Shown here: one piece after another, positions 1-5,723 of the stretch
Layout of the letters: every line of letters begins with the position of its first letter
How positions within the stretch are numbered: position 1 is the first letter of the stretch
Source: Nanobdellota archaeon
Lineage (GTDB): Archaea > Nanobdellota > Nanobdellia > Pacearchaeales > GW2011-AR1
Length of the DNA: 13,012 nt
Direction: 5' to 3'
NCBI GenBank assembly: GCA_018816625.1
Contig: JAHIVR010000113.1
Location: 1-13,012, forward strand
Made by a program: the position numbers and the translations under genes
Notes under the pieces: model-generated
Told to the model about the DNA's origin: nothing
Database searches by the model: none
What the model saw: the letters and a program-made list of their open reading frames with translations, nothing else

Positions 1-640
1 CTGCAATTAAAAAAGTTATATCGTTTTCTTCAAAGTTGACTTTAAGAGGAGTGTAAATTTTTATTTCTTTTCTTGTAGGTTCAAAATTATCTCCTGAAAT
101 TTCTATTACTGCAAAATATCTTTTGCCTTCTTCACAAATAAATTTTCTTCTTCCAGCAGAATAGAATATTAATTCTTTTTTTTCATCAATCCAAAACAAA
201 TCACAAAATTCCCAACCCCCTTTAGGAGTAATATCTTTCTTTTCTCTATCAATTGAGACCAATCCCATAACTCCTCGAGATTGATATCTTGTATCTTTTG
301 GTGCTCCAGACCACTTTAATACATCTGGCTCATTTTTTTCTAAAACATTTATCCCCTCTTCAGATTTAACAGATAATAATTTAATTTGGCAATTTCTGGC
401 AACTGTTTTTCCTTCATTAACAATCTTTATACGAAAAAGTCTTCCCATAGCAGTCAAAAAATTGTCTATAGTATAAGGAGTTACATTTCCAAATCCAACT
501 TTTATTTTGGGTTTAATTATATCTTCCTTAAACAATGCTACTACTATTGCAAGAAGAGTCATAAAACCTAAGAAAACTGTACCAATAGCAGTAACCCATT
601 CGGGGTTTGTTATAATCAAAATTAACCATTCAAAATACAT
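1..640 (-). CDS. Membrane-anchored hypothetical protein, C-terminus cut by window edge
   Basis: Reading the minus strand from the ATG at 640, the frame stays open for 213 codons to the left edge, so only the N-terminal part is visible. Residues 1-12 are hydrophobic with an acidic break, and about residues 15-38 form one membrane segment (GTVFLGFMTLLAIVVALF). A soluble region follows, starting KPKIKVGFGN and rich in alternating beta-type residues, which suggests a beta-sandwich domain outside or inside the membrane. Short TM-plus-beta proteins of this kind are common unnamed proteins in bacteria and archaea. I recognise no catalytic motif. A TATA-like CTTAAAAG lies 22-29 nt upstream of the start, which supports the ATG at 640. 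The gene diverges from the suhB-like gene. Function is unknown. Confidence 0.72.
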   Translation of the reverse strand, partial: MYFEWLILIITNPEWVTAIGTVFLGFMTLLAIVVALFKEDIIKPKIKVGFGNVTPYTIDNFLTAMGRLFRIKIVNEGKTVARNCQIKLLSVKSEEGINVLEKNEPDVLKWSGAPKDTRYQSRGVMGLVSIDREKKDITPKGGWEFCDLFWIDEKKELIFYSAGRRKFICEEGKRYFAVIEISGDNFEPTRKEIKIYTPLKVNFEENDITFLIA

Positions 641-680
641 AATGTTTTTATCAAAATTATACTTTTAAGGATTTATGTTT

Positions 681-718
681 TATTCGGACACTTCTCGGAT
701 TGATTCAACTATTCGGAC
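681..718. repeat. Spaced TATTCGGAC direct repeat in divergent promoter region
   Basis: TATTCGGAC occurs at 681-689 and 710-718, and a third TCGGA core lies at 695-699. The cluster sits between two divergent genes, upstream of both TATA boxes. It could be a regulator-binding array, but no partner is known from the sequence. Confidence 0.4.
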
Positions 719-723
719 TGTGT

Positions 724-756
724 TCTTCATAAGACTTTGTTAATTTAATTGGTCTT
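724..756 (+). repeat. Left copy of an inverted ~33-bp element upstream of suhB
   Basis: The element consists of TCTTCATAAGA (724-734) followed by TTGTTAATTTAATTGGTCTT (737-756). The 20-bp part recurs in inverted orientation at 4331-4350 with one mismatch, and the 11-mer recurs at 4355-4365. Each copy lies just upstream of an inward-facing gene. They may be duplicated promoter elements sharing a regulator, or the ends of a ~3.6-kb mobile unit. Confidence 0.6.
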
Positions 757-766
757 GAACTATAAG

Positions 767-774
767 TTTAAATA
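767..774 (+). promoter_or_regulatory. TATA box of the suhB-like gene
   Basis: TTTAAATA lies 24-31 nt upstream of the ATG at 798. Transcription would therefore begin at or a few bases before the start codon, implying a leaderless or near-leaderless mRNA. No Shine-Dalgarno sequence is seen before this ATG. Confidence 0.6.
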
Positions 775-797
775 TCTTTATGGATTAATCTTAATTA

Positions 798-1565
798 ATG
801 GATAGAAGAAAGGTTGGAGAAATCTTGGCTAAGGAATCTGGAGAAATAGTCATAAAATATTTTAACCAGTTAAATAAAGAAAAGGAGAAGGAAGTTAAAG
901 ATTTCGCATTGGACGCTGATTTTGAAGCAGAAAAGTTAATAATAAAAAAATTAACAAAAGAGTTCCCAGAGGATGGAATTTTATCTGAAGAATCTGATGA
1001 AATAAAGGGGAGTTCTGGGTATAGGTGGATTGTTGACTCTTTAGATGGGACAGCTAATTTTAAAGCAAGAATACCTTATTTTTGTGTTTCAATTGGAATT
1101 GAAAAAGATGATAAATTAATTATGTCATTTGTCTATAACCCACTCACAAAAGATTTCTATTTTGCTGAAAAAAATAAAGGTGCTTTTCTTAATGAAAATA
1201 AAATTAAAGTTTCCTCTACAGAACCAATAGTCAAATTTTTATTTTCTTATTCAACAAGTAATCACAAAGATTCAAAGATTATAGATTTGGGGGCAAAAAC
1301 CTTTAAGAAAATTTTAGACAATTGTAGAGCTATACGATTAAAAGGTTCTTCTATATTAGATTTGTGCAATCTCGCTAATGGCGTATTTGATGGATTAGTA
1401 AAAGTTGGGGCAAGTTATTGGGATTTTGCTCCAGGATGTCTAATTGTAGAAGAAGCTGGTGGGAAGGTTACAGATTTTGATGGGAAAAAATGGGATAATA
1501 AAACAGAAAATCTTTTAGCTTCTAACAATATTAAACATGGAGAATTATTAAAATTATTGACTTAA
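798..1565 (+). CDS. suhB: Inositol monophosphatase-family phosphatase (IMPase / archaeal FBPase-like)
   Basis: This is a metal-dependent sugar-phosphate phosphatase of the IMPase superfamily. In archaea the family hydrolyses inositol-1-phosphate and often also fructose-1,6-bisphosphate. The whole fold is present in 255 aa, the usual family length. Visible signatures are Asp41 in the substrate/metal region, the metal-binding ILSEES around residues 61-66, the WIVDSLDGTANF motif at 77-88 with metal ligands Asp80 and Asp83, and the C-terminal YWDFAPG motif with Asp209 followed by IVEEAGG. Normal families read DPLDGT; here Pro is replaced by Ser81. A TATA box fits the ATG at 798. The last 12 bp overlap the convergent transposase gene, yet the C-terminus looks natural. 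Whether inositol phosphate or FBP is the true substrate cannot be told from sequence. Confidence 0.9.
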   Translation: MDRRKVGEILAKESGEIVIKYFNQLNKEKEKEVKDFALDADFEAEKLIIKKLTKEFPEDGILSEESDEIKGSSGYRWIVDSLDGTANFKARIPYFCVSIGIEKDDKLIMSFVYNPLTKDFYFAEKNKGAFLNENKIKVSSTEPIVKFLFSYSTSNHKDSKIIDLGAKTFKKILDNCRAIRLKGSSILDLCNLANGVFDGLVKVGASYWDFAPGCLIVEEAGGKVTDFDGKKWDNKTENLLASNNIKHGELLKLLT

Positions 1566-2453
1566 TCTAATCAGTTCTAACCATTTATTCTCATTTAACC
1601 TAATATCTGTTGCTAATTCCGAAGGGGTTTTACCTTTTAATGCTTGATGTTTTCTAACAAAGTTGTAAAACACTTCATAACCTTTCATTATTGTATTAGC
1701 ACTTTCAGTTGAACCATGAAAACCTCTGAAAGTCTTAATCCTGTGCCTTACTGAATTATGCAACCTTTCAATTTTATAATTAAATCCCCCTCCTTTACTT
1801 GCATTAACTTGATTATGTTTAACTCCATATTTTTTTGTGTTGCTTTTCTCTTTCAAAACAAAAGTTTTCTGAATTGCTTTTGGATAAGCTAACCACTCGT
1901 CACTTGTTACAATTTCAATCTGCTTTTCCGTCTTTGCTTTTGCTAAACTTAAAACTTGCTTGACTTCCCTTAAATCTCTGTTTTTCTTAAATTCAGAAGC
2001 GACCATATAACGAGTTGTTGTATCAATGCTATCAATAAACCATCCATTGTATCTTGACTTTCTACTACCGATTTCCATTTCATCAATTTGTAATTCTTTT
2101 CCAACCCTAACTTTTAACTTGTCTGTGAATGTTGAGATTTGCTTAGAGTATCTGATAACCCAGTTATAAATTGTTACCCAACTTGAATTACGTAGGTAAA
2201 ATTGCTGTAAGTGTTCTTGAATTTGTCTTGTTGAAACTCCTTTAAAGAAAAGGTCAAGACAAAGAGTAATTTTTTGAGGGTTATTTCTCATTCTGTAAAA
2301 TGGAGTTTTAGGGATAAACTTCTTATTACAAGATTTACAGAAATATATCTGTTGTTTTCCGTGTGCTTTTGTTTGGAAAGTTCCTCGTTTAACTATTTCT
2401 AAACTCTTACAATGAGGGCATATTGTTTTTTTATTTTCTTCTTTCTGTACCAT
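1554..2453 (-). CDS. IS6/IS240-like DDE transposase with zinc ribbon
   Basis: The 299-aa protein looks intact. A zinc ribbon is formed by CPHC (12-15) and CKSC (39-42). A helix-turn-helix region follows at about 60-105 (the FFKGVSTRQIQEHL stretch). The DDE catalytic triad is visible as Asp124 (QIDEMEIG), Asp185 (TSDEWLAYPKAI) and Glu229 (YKIERLHNSVRHR). This matches the IS240-type transposase domain; the exact IS family is less certain, because the gap between the second Asp and the Glu is longer than usual for IS6. Transposases of this type move DNA by replicative cut-and-join. The promoter carries two GGTACC elements that flank the TATA box. The 3' end overlaps the convergent suhB gene by 12 bp, and I could not find clear terminal inverted repeats, so the element may be immobile or trimmed. 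Confidence 0.88.
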   Translation of the reverse strand: MVQKEENKKTICPHCKSLEIVKRGTFQTKAHGKQQIYFCKSCNKKFIPKTPFYRMRNNPQKITLCLDLFFKGVSTRQIQEHLQQFYLRNSSWVTIYNWVIRYSKQISTFTDKLKVRVGKELQIDEMEIGSRKSRYNGWFIDSIDTTTRYMVASEFKKNRDLREVKQVLSLAKAKTEKQIEIVTSDEWLAYPKAIQKTFVLKEKSNTKKYGVKHNQVNASKGGGFNYKIERLHNSVRHRIKTFRGFHGSTESANTIMKGYEVFYNFVRKHQALKGKTPSELATDIRLNENKWLELIRLSQ

Positions 2454-2460
2454 AATATAT

Positions 2461-2498
2461 TCAGGTACCTGATGTTTATATACCTTTCGGTACCTGAA
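2461..2498 (-). promoter_or_regulatory. Transposase promoter with two GGTACC operator-like sites around the TATA box
   Basis: On the minus strand TTCAGGTACCGA (2498-2487) is followed after 4 nt by TATATAAA (2482-2475), then by the perfect 12-bp palindrome TCAGGTACCTGA (2472-2461), then by the ATG at 2453. The TATA box lies 22-29 nt from the start codon, implying a leaderless mRNA. The first site abuts the TFB-recognition region and the second covers the initiation region, an arrangement suited to repression. The same 12-mer at the same spacing precedes the AbrB-like gene. Confidence 0.7.
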
Positions 2499-2527
2499 TT
2501 ATGCCTGGATTGTTGGTTTTGGTATTA

Positions 2528-2565
2528 TTTACCGGGATTCCCGGTAAAATGAGAATATTTATAAA
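2528..2565 (+). promoter_or_regulatory. GHKL gene promoter: 9-bp inverted repeat next to TATA box
   Basis: Arms TTTACCGGG and CCCGGTAAA with an ATT centre (2528-2548) form a perfect inverted repeat in otherwise AT-rich DNA. Ten bases later comes TTTATAAA (2558-2565), 22-29 nt before the ATG at 2587. The position just upstream of the TATA box suits an operator or activator site. A terminator hairpin is less likely, because no T-run follows and neither flanking gene ends here. Confidence 0.6.
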
Positions 2566-2586
2566 TCCCTATTTCTTTAATCCAAT

Positions 2587-3558
2587 ATGAAGATTCATCT
2601 AATGAATAGTGTATGGATTGGAAATATCGACCCTTTTATTCGTTCTTTTGATATAAGTAACGAACACATCTTAGAAATAACTTCACATAAAAAATGGGTT
2701 TCAGTGCATCCAGTAGTCTTATGTATGATTTCTGCTCTTGGTTTATTTATGAGGGAGCATGGGGCAAAGATTAACTTTGAAAAAATGGAAGCTACTTCAA
2801 AACATTATTTTCATAGGATGGGTCTATTCAATTTGCTTAATCTTGATTCAGAAATGAAAATTACCCCCCATGAATCTGCAGGAAGATTTATTCCCATACA
2901 ACAAATAAAAAATTCTGAAGATTTAGAAGGATTCATAAAAGAGATGATTCCGTTGTTACATCTTGAACCGAATAAGGTGGAGCCAATAAAATACATCATA
3001 AGTGAATTAGTAAGAAATGTTTTTGAACATTCGTCATCTACTAATGGAGCAATTGTATGTGCTCAATATTATAAAAAGAGTAATACTATTCGTTTAGGAG
3101 TTGTTGACACTGGAGTTGGTATAAAAGATACTCTCCAAATATTTTACCATCCAAGGGATGACTTAAGGGCAATAGCTCTTGCTTTAACTCCAGGAGTTAC
3201 TGGAACAACAAGAAAGCTTGGAGGAGTTAGTGAAATGAATGCTGGTGCAGGACTTTTTTTTATCAAATCTCTTGCTAAAACAAGCAGGGACTTTTTTATG
3301 ATTTATAGTGGTAAAGCAATGTATAAATTATTAAAAAATCCTAAGAATAAACAAATTAAATTAATTGCAGACCCATTAGAAGACCATTATTCCTCGGATA
3401 ATAAACTTCCATATTGGAAAGGTACCGTTGTTGCCATAGATTTATGTTTAAATGAAACTATTAATTTTAAGGAATTACTAACCTCAATTAGAAAAGTTTA
3501 TAGCGAAGGCAAAAAAAAGTTAATTAAAGAAAGATATAGAAAACCAAAATTCATATGA
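2587..3558 (+). CDS. GHKL-type ATPase with N-terminal STAS-like region
   Basis: This 323-aa soluble protein carries a histidine-kinase/anti-sigma type ATP-binding domain. The N box is SELVRNVFEHS (Glu140, Asn144), the G1 box is DTGVGI (174-179), and the G2-like box is GAGLFFIKSLAK (220-231). Residues ~20-100 contain the pattern W-V-S-V-HP-V with alternating hydrophobics, resembling STAS-like N-terminal regions seen on related ATPases. No dimerisation/phospho-His helix or membrane segment is visible, so it is not a classical sensor histidine kinase. By analogy with SpoIIAB/RsbW it could be a serine kinase acting on the STAS-like protein encoded next, whose start overlaps its stop by 4 bp (ATGA). 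The basic tail (residues ~308-323) is Lys/Arg-rich. Start choice rests on the TATA box 22-29 nt upstream. Its target is unknown; archaea lack sigma factors. Confidence 0.8.
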   Translation: MKIHLMNSVWIGNIDPFIRSFDISNEHILEITSHKKWVSVHPVVLCMISALGLFMREHGAKINFEKMEATSKHYFHRMGLFNLLNLDSEMKITPHESAGRFIPIQQIKNSEDLEGFIKEMIPLLHLEPNKVEPIKYIISELVRNVFEHSSSTNGAIVCAQYYKKSNTIRLGVVDTGVGIKDTLQIFYHPRDDLRAIALALTPGVTGTTRKLGGVSEMNAGAGLFFIKSLAKTSRDFFMIYSGKAMYKLLKNPKNKQIKLIADPLEDHYSSDNKLPYWKGTVVAIDLCLNETINFKELLTSIRKVYSEGKKKLIKERYRKPKFI

Positions 3559-3845
3559 GAGAAATAAAGATATTTAATACCACTGGGAGTTTTGCAGAAA
3601 ATAAAGATAAGGCAAGAGAGATAAGAATAAATTTTATTATTCCTTCCTTAGAAAAAAAAGAAAAAGTAATCCTTGATTTCGAAGGAGTGGATTCTGCAAC
3701 ACAATCTTTTATTCACGCACTTATAAGTGATGTAATTAAACAAAAAGGGGCAGGAGCATTAAATAATATCTTTTTTAAAAATTGTAATGAGATAATAAGA
3801 AAACTTATAGAGATTGTAACAGTATATATGCAAGATTCTGTTTAA
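3555..3845 (+). CDS. STAS-like DUF4325 protein
   Basis: This 96-aa protein matches the STAS-like DUF4325 pattern: an N-terminal strand, a helix with conserved basic residues (DKAREIRINFI), then the core VILDFEGVDSATQSFIHAL at about residues 38-56, and a C-terminal helix. The segment corresponds to the anti-sigma-antagonist fold, where a Ser/Thr near the loop after the second strand is the phosphorylation site in bacterial relatives; here Asp/Ser/Thr (DSATQS) occupy that place. Overlap with the upstream ATPase gene by ATGA implies translational coupling and a paired function. The last 4 bp overlap the convergent AbrB-like gene. No DNA-binding or membrane element is seen. What the pair regulates is not known. 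Confidence 0.75.
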   Translation: MREIKIFNTTGSFAENKDKAREIRINFIIPSLEKKEKVILDFEGVDSATQSFIHALISDVIKQKGAGALNNIFFKNCNEIIRKLIEIVTVYMQDSV

Positions 3846-4000
3846 ATATTTTCTATAATAATTTTGTGATTTTCTTTTTTAACTTTCAAATCTTTTTCGA
3901 GAAGTCCAGAACTTTCTACAATCTCCTTTGGAAGAGTTATCAAATATTTAAAATAAACTGTTTCACCGACTTTCTTATCGAGGACTTTTCTTATCTTCAT
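3842..4000 (-). CDS. Small AbrB/SpoVT-type DNA-binding protein
   Basis: The minus-strand frame from the ATG at 4000 encodes 52 aa, shorter than common ORF cut-offs. The sequence MKIRKVLDKKVGETVYF leads into KYLITLPKEIVESSGL, then LKVKKENHKIIIENI. This is the swapped-hairpin AbrB layout: strand, the ITLPKEIVE motif, then a short helix and a terminal strand. Such proteins are dimeric DNA binders, often autorepressors or antitoxins. Its TATA box (4022-4029) is 22-29 nt upstream, and a 12-bp element identical to one before the transposase TATA box lies 4 nt further out. I infer that the protein represses itself and the transposase. An 11-bp-stem hairpin covers the start codon. The 3' end overlaps the DUF4325 gene by 4 bp. 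Confidence 0.75.
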   Translation of the reverse strand: MKIRKVLDKKVGETVYFKYLITLPKEIVESSGLLEKDLKVKKENHKIIIENI

Positions 4001-4009
4001 AAGAAAAGT
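3984..4009 (-). promoter_or_regulatory. Hairpin enclosing the AbrB-like start codon
   Basis: The 11-bp arms ACTTTTCTTAT and ATAAGAAAAGT are perfectly complementary around a 4-nt centre. The ATG at 4000-3998 straddles the stem and loop. In a leaderless mRNA the predicted start would lie inside the hairpin; in a slightly longer transcript it would be masked. It may instead be a palindromic protein-binding site in DNA. Confidence 0.55.
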
Positions 4010-4021
4010 ACGCATCCAAAG

Positions 4022-4045
4022 TTTTTAAATCTGTCGGTACCTGAA
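4022..4045 (-). promoter_or_regulatory. AbrB-like gene promoter with operator-like 12-mer
   Basis: TTCAGGTACCGA (4045-4034 on the minus strand) precedes TTTAAAAA (4029-4022) by 4 nt. Both features stand at exactly the same distances from the ATG (45 and 22-29 nt) as in the transposase promoter. A 12-mer with six G/C bases is unlikely to recur by chance in DNA this AT-rich. Confidence 0.7.
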
Positions 4046-4048
4046 AAG

Positions 4049-4294
4049 TTAATAAGTTTTATTCTTTTTGTAATAATGAATTTTTATTTGTCCTTGCCCA
4101 ACCATTTCATACCAAATTTTATAGACATGATTTTTTCCTTTTAGGAAAATAACTTTGTCGTAAGGACGAACTCCTTTTTTTGAATAAAATTTATCAGATG
4201 CCTTTACCACCCATTTTGGAGCGTTCTTTTCTGACATTGGATAAAAGAAATTAAAGGTTATTAAATTTACGAGTTTTCTCCAAAATCTTCCCAT
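4049..4294 (-). CDS. Small basic protein of unknown function
   Basis: The 81-aa protein is strongly basic and aromatic, with a core FLKGKNHVYKIWYEMVGQGQ followed by KIHYYKKNK at the C-terminus. That resembles small archaeal proteins with a short beta-barrel, often nucleic-acid-associated, but I cannot name the family with confidence. No zinc motif, signal peptide or membrane helix is visible. A TATA-like stretch TTTTTAAG lies ~22-30 nt upstream, and beyond it is the right copy of the inverted ~33-bp element that also precedes suhB. It is followed after its stop by the AbrB operator and gene in the same orientation. Coding status is probable from composition and promoter, not proven. Confidence 0.55.
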   Translation of the reverse strand: MGRFWRKLVNLITFNFFYPMSEKNAPKWVVKASDKFYSKKGVRPYDKVIFLKGKNHVYKIWYEMVGQGQIKIHYYKKNKTY

Positions 4295-4330
4295 AAAATA
4301 CTAAGATAAAAGAAACTTAAAAATATATCT

Positions 4331-4365
4331 AAGACCAATTAACTTAACAATGCATCTTCATAAGA
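4331..4365 (-). repeat. Right copy of the inverted ~33-bp element
   Basis: Positions 4331-4350 are the inverse complement of 737-756 with one mismatch, and 4355-4365 repeat the 11-mer TCTTCATAAGA. The 13-mer ATCTTCATAAGAA at 4354-4366 also occurs at 3993-4005 inside the AbrB start hairpin. The copy lies upstream of the 81-aa gene. Confidence 0.6.
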
Positions 4366-4389
4366 ATCCCTAAATACTCCCTGCTTTTA

Positions 4390-4404
4390 AAGACACAGTG
4401 TCTT
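4390..4404. terminator. 15-bp palindrome downstream of eno, possible terminator or binding site
   Basis: AAGACAC-A-GTGTCTT is a perfect inverted repeat with 7-bp arms. It lies beyond the enolase gene and its C-terminal remnant, in the direction of eno transcription. On the minus strand it is followed by TTAAAAG rather than a clear T-run, so a protein-binding site is equally possible. I see no gene between 4295 and 4413. Confidence 0.3.
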
Positions 4405-4413
4405 AGGTGATGG

Positions 4414-4476
4414 TTAAAATTTACAATTTTTCTGAATTTCAATTAATCTCTTTACCTTTGCTTCTCTTTCTTTAGC
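4414..4476 (-). pseudogene. Remnant of a second enolase C-terminus
   Basis: Read on the minus strand, this stretch encodes AKEREAKVKRLIEIQKNCKF and a TAA. It mirrors the real enolase end, KERVSKINRLIEIQKSLK. Over 54 nt the two copies match at about 42 positions, and several differences are third-base changes (TTG/TTA, ATA/ATT, CAA/CAG), which suggests past divergence under protein-level selection. It has no start of its own and lies in a different frame, about 20 bp past the eno stop. Likely origins are a tandem enolase duplication collapsed by deletion, or replacement of most of an older eno gene by a relative, leaving the old tail. Confidence 0.65.
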
Positions 4477-4495
4477 TAGGCTCTTCAAAGACGAG

Positions 4496-5662
4496 CTAGT
4501 GAGAGGGTTTCAAACTTTTTTGTATTTCTATCAATCTATTTATCTTTGAAACTCTTTCTTTCCCATCAATACCTATTTTAAAGAAATCTGCCTGGAATCC
4601 AAAAGCCAAATCTGCAAGAATATCTTCCTGAGTCTCCCCACTTCTATGGGAAAAAACAATCTTTATTCCGTTTTTTACGGCCATCTCACAAACTCTTTTT
4701 ATCTCTAATAAAGACCCACACTGGTTTGGTTTTACAATCAAAGCATTTATACTCTTATTGTCAATTGCTTTTCGAAGCCTTTTGGAATTAGTGACTGTTA
4801 AATCATCCCCAACAATTAAACTCTCAGGGAATTTTTTAAGGAGTTTAGCAAAACTATCAAAATCCTCTTCGTTAAAAGGATCTTCAACATAAAAGATATC
4901 AAAGTTCTTTATTAAATTAGAAAGATATCCTATTTGTTCTTCTTCATCTCGTTTTAACATAGGATTTTCATAATGATATTTTTTTCTCTTATAAAAGCCA
5001 GAGGAAGCAACATCAACCCCAATTCTTACCTTATATTTTTTTAATATCTCTAAAATCTCTTTCTCATTTAAAGAGGTCATCCATCCTTTTTCATCATTTT
5101 TTTTAGACTTAAAATTGGAATCTTTTTCTTTTAGGTCTTGCTCAACGGTTGTTTTTATTTTCTTCTCAACTTCAAGAGAATCTTTAATCTTTTTTGTAAA
5201 GGGAATCAATAAAAACTCTTGAAAATCAGGTTTTTTTTCTTTTGTTTGTGAGTGCTTACCACCGCCAATACAATTCCCAACAAGCCTAGGAAATTTTCTT
5301 GCATCAGGATTTATTATTTGCCACACCTCTTTATTTTTTTCCTTTGCCAGGGCCTTCAAGGCAGCTGATTCTAAAGCAAAAAGAGTGTTTGCACCAACAT
5401 GACCCTCAACAATATCCTCTATTCTCCTTAAATCCTCAAAACCTTCTATTATCTCTTTATTAAAATAATCATTAAATTTTTTTAATGCAAGAATATCTCC
5501 TTCCAAACTCTTTTTGTAAGGCCTTGCTTCGTATTTTCCTTTTGATTTTCCATCTGGGGCACTTGCAGAAAAAACTCCTTTCTCAGTTTTTATAGAAACA
5601 AGGATTGTCTTCTCTTTTCTAGAATCAAGAATGGATTTAGCACTTACCCCCCTTATTATCAT
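4496..5662 (-). CDS. eno: Enolase (2-phosphoglycerate dehydratase)
   Basis: This glycolytic/gluconeogenic enzyme interconverts 2-phosphoglycerate and phosphoenolpyruvate. Starting at the ATG at 5662 it is 388 aa, shorter than the usual ~415-435. Active-site positions are all present: LDSR (12-15), the mobile loop around Ser40 (GKSKGKYEA), His137 and Glu149 (KHSQ...QEFLLIP), metal ligands Asp217, Glu260 (VEDPF) and Asp286 (VGDDL), Lys311 (VKPNQ), His339-Arg340 (SHRSGET) and Lys362. The frame is open upstream to 5761, but a TATA box at 5684-5691 lies 22-29 nt before the ATG at 5662 and the enolase fold begins there, so the shorter start is preferred. It follows rpoK, as in the rpoK-eno order of ancestral archaeal ribosomal-protein clusters. 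A diverged copy of its C-terminal coding region lies just downstream. Confidence 0.9.
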   Translation of the reverse strand: MIIRGVSAKSILDSRKEKTILVSIKTEKGVFSASAPDGKSKGKYEARPYKKSLEGDILALKKFNDYFNKEIIEGFEDLRRIEDIVEGHVGANTLFALESAALKALAKEKNKEVWQIINPDARKFPRLVGNCIGGGKHSQTKEKKPDFQEFLLIPFTKKIKDSLEVEKKIKTTVEQDLKEKDSNFKSKKNDEKGWMTSLNEKEILEILKKYKVRIGVDVASSGFYKRKKYHYENPMLKRDEEEQIGYLSNLIKNFDIFYVEDPFNEEDFDSFAKLLKKFPESLIVGDDLTVTNSKRLRKAIDNKSINALIVKPNQCGSLLEIKRVCEMAVKNGIKIVFSHRSGETQEDILADLAFGFQADFFKIGIDGKERVSKINRLIEIQKSLKPSH

Positions 5663-5683
5663 ATAAGAAAAAGACATAAGGGA

Positions 5684-5691
5684 TTTATAAC
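5684..5691 (-). promoter_or_regulatory. TATA box of eno
   Basis: On the minus strand GTTATAAA lies 22-29 nt before the ATG at 5662, predicting a leaderless mRNA. An alternative ATG at 5677 is too close to this box to be transcribed from it. Enolase can thus be expressed separately from the exosome operon. Confidence 0.6.
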
Positions 5692-5723
5692 CTTTTTTAT
5701 AAAGAAACATGGATAATAACAAA

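Noticed and set aside
386..571. Plus-strand 61-aa open frame
   Set aside because: It lies antisense to the left-edge membrane protein frame, has low-complexity composition (Ser/Tyr/Lys-rich) and no promoter; it is a shadow.
3866..4144. Plus-strand 92-aa open frame rich in Phe
   Set aside because: It runs antisense to the AbrB-like gene and the 81-aa gene, both of which have better domain or promoter support.
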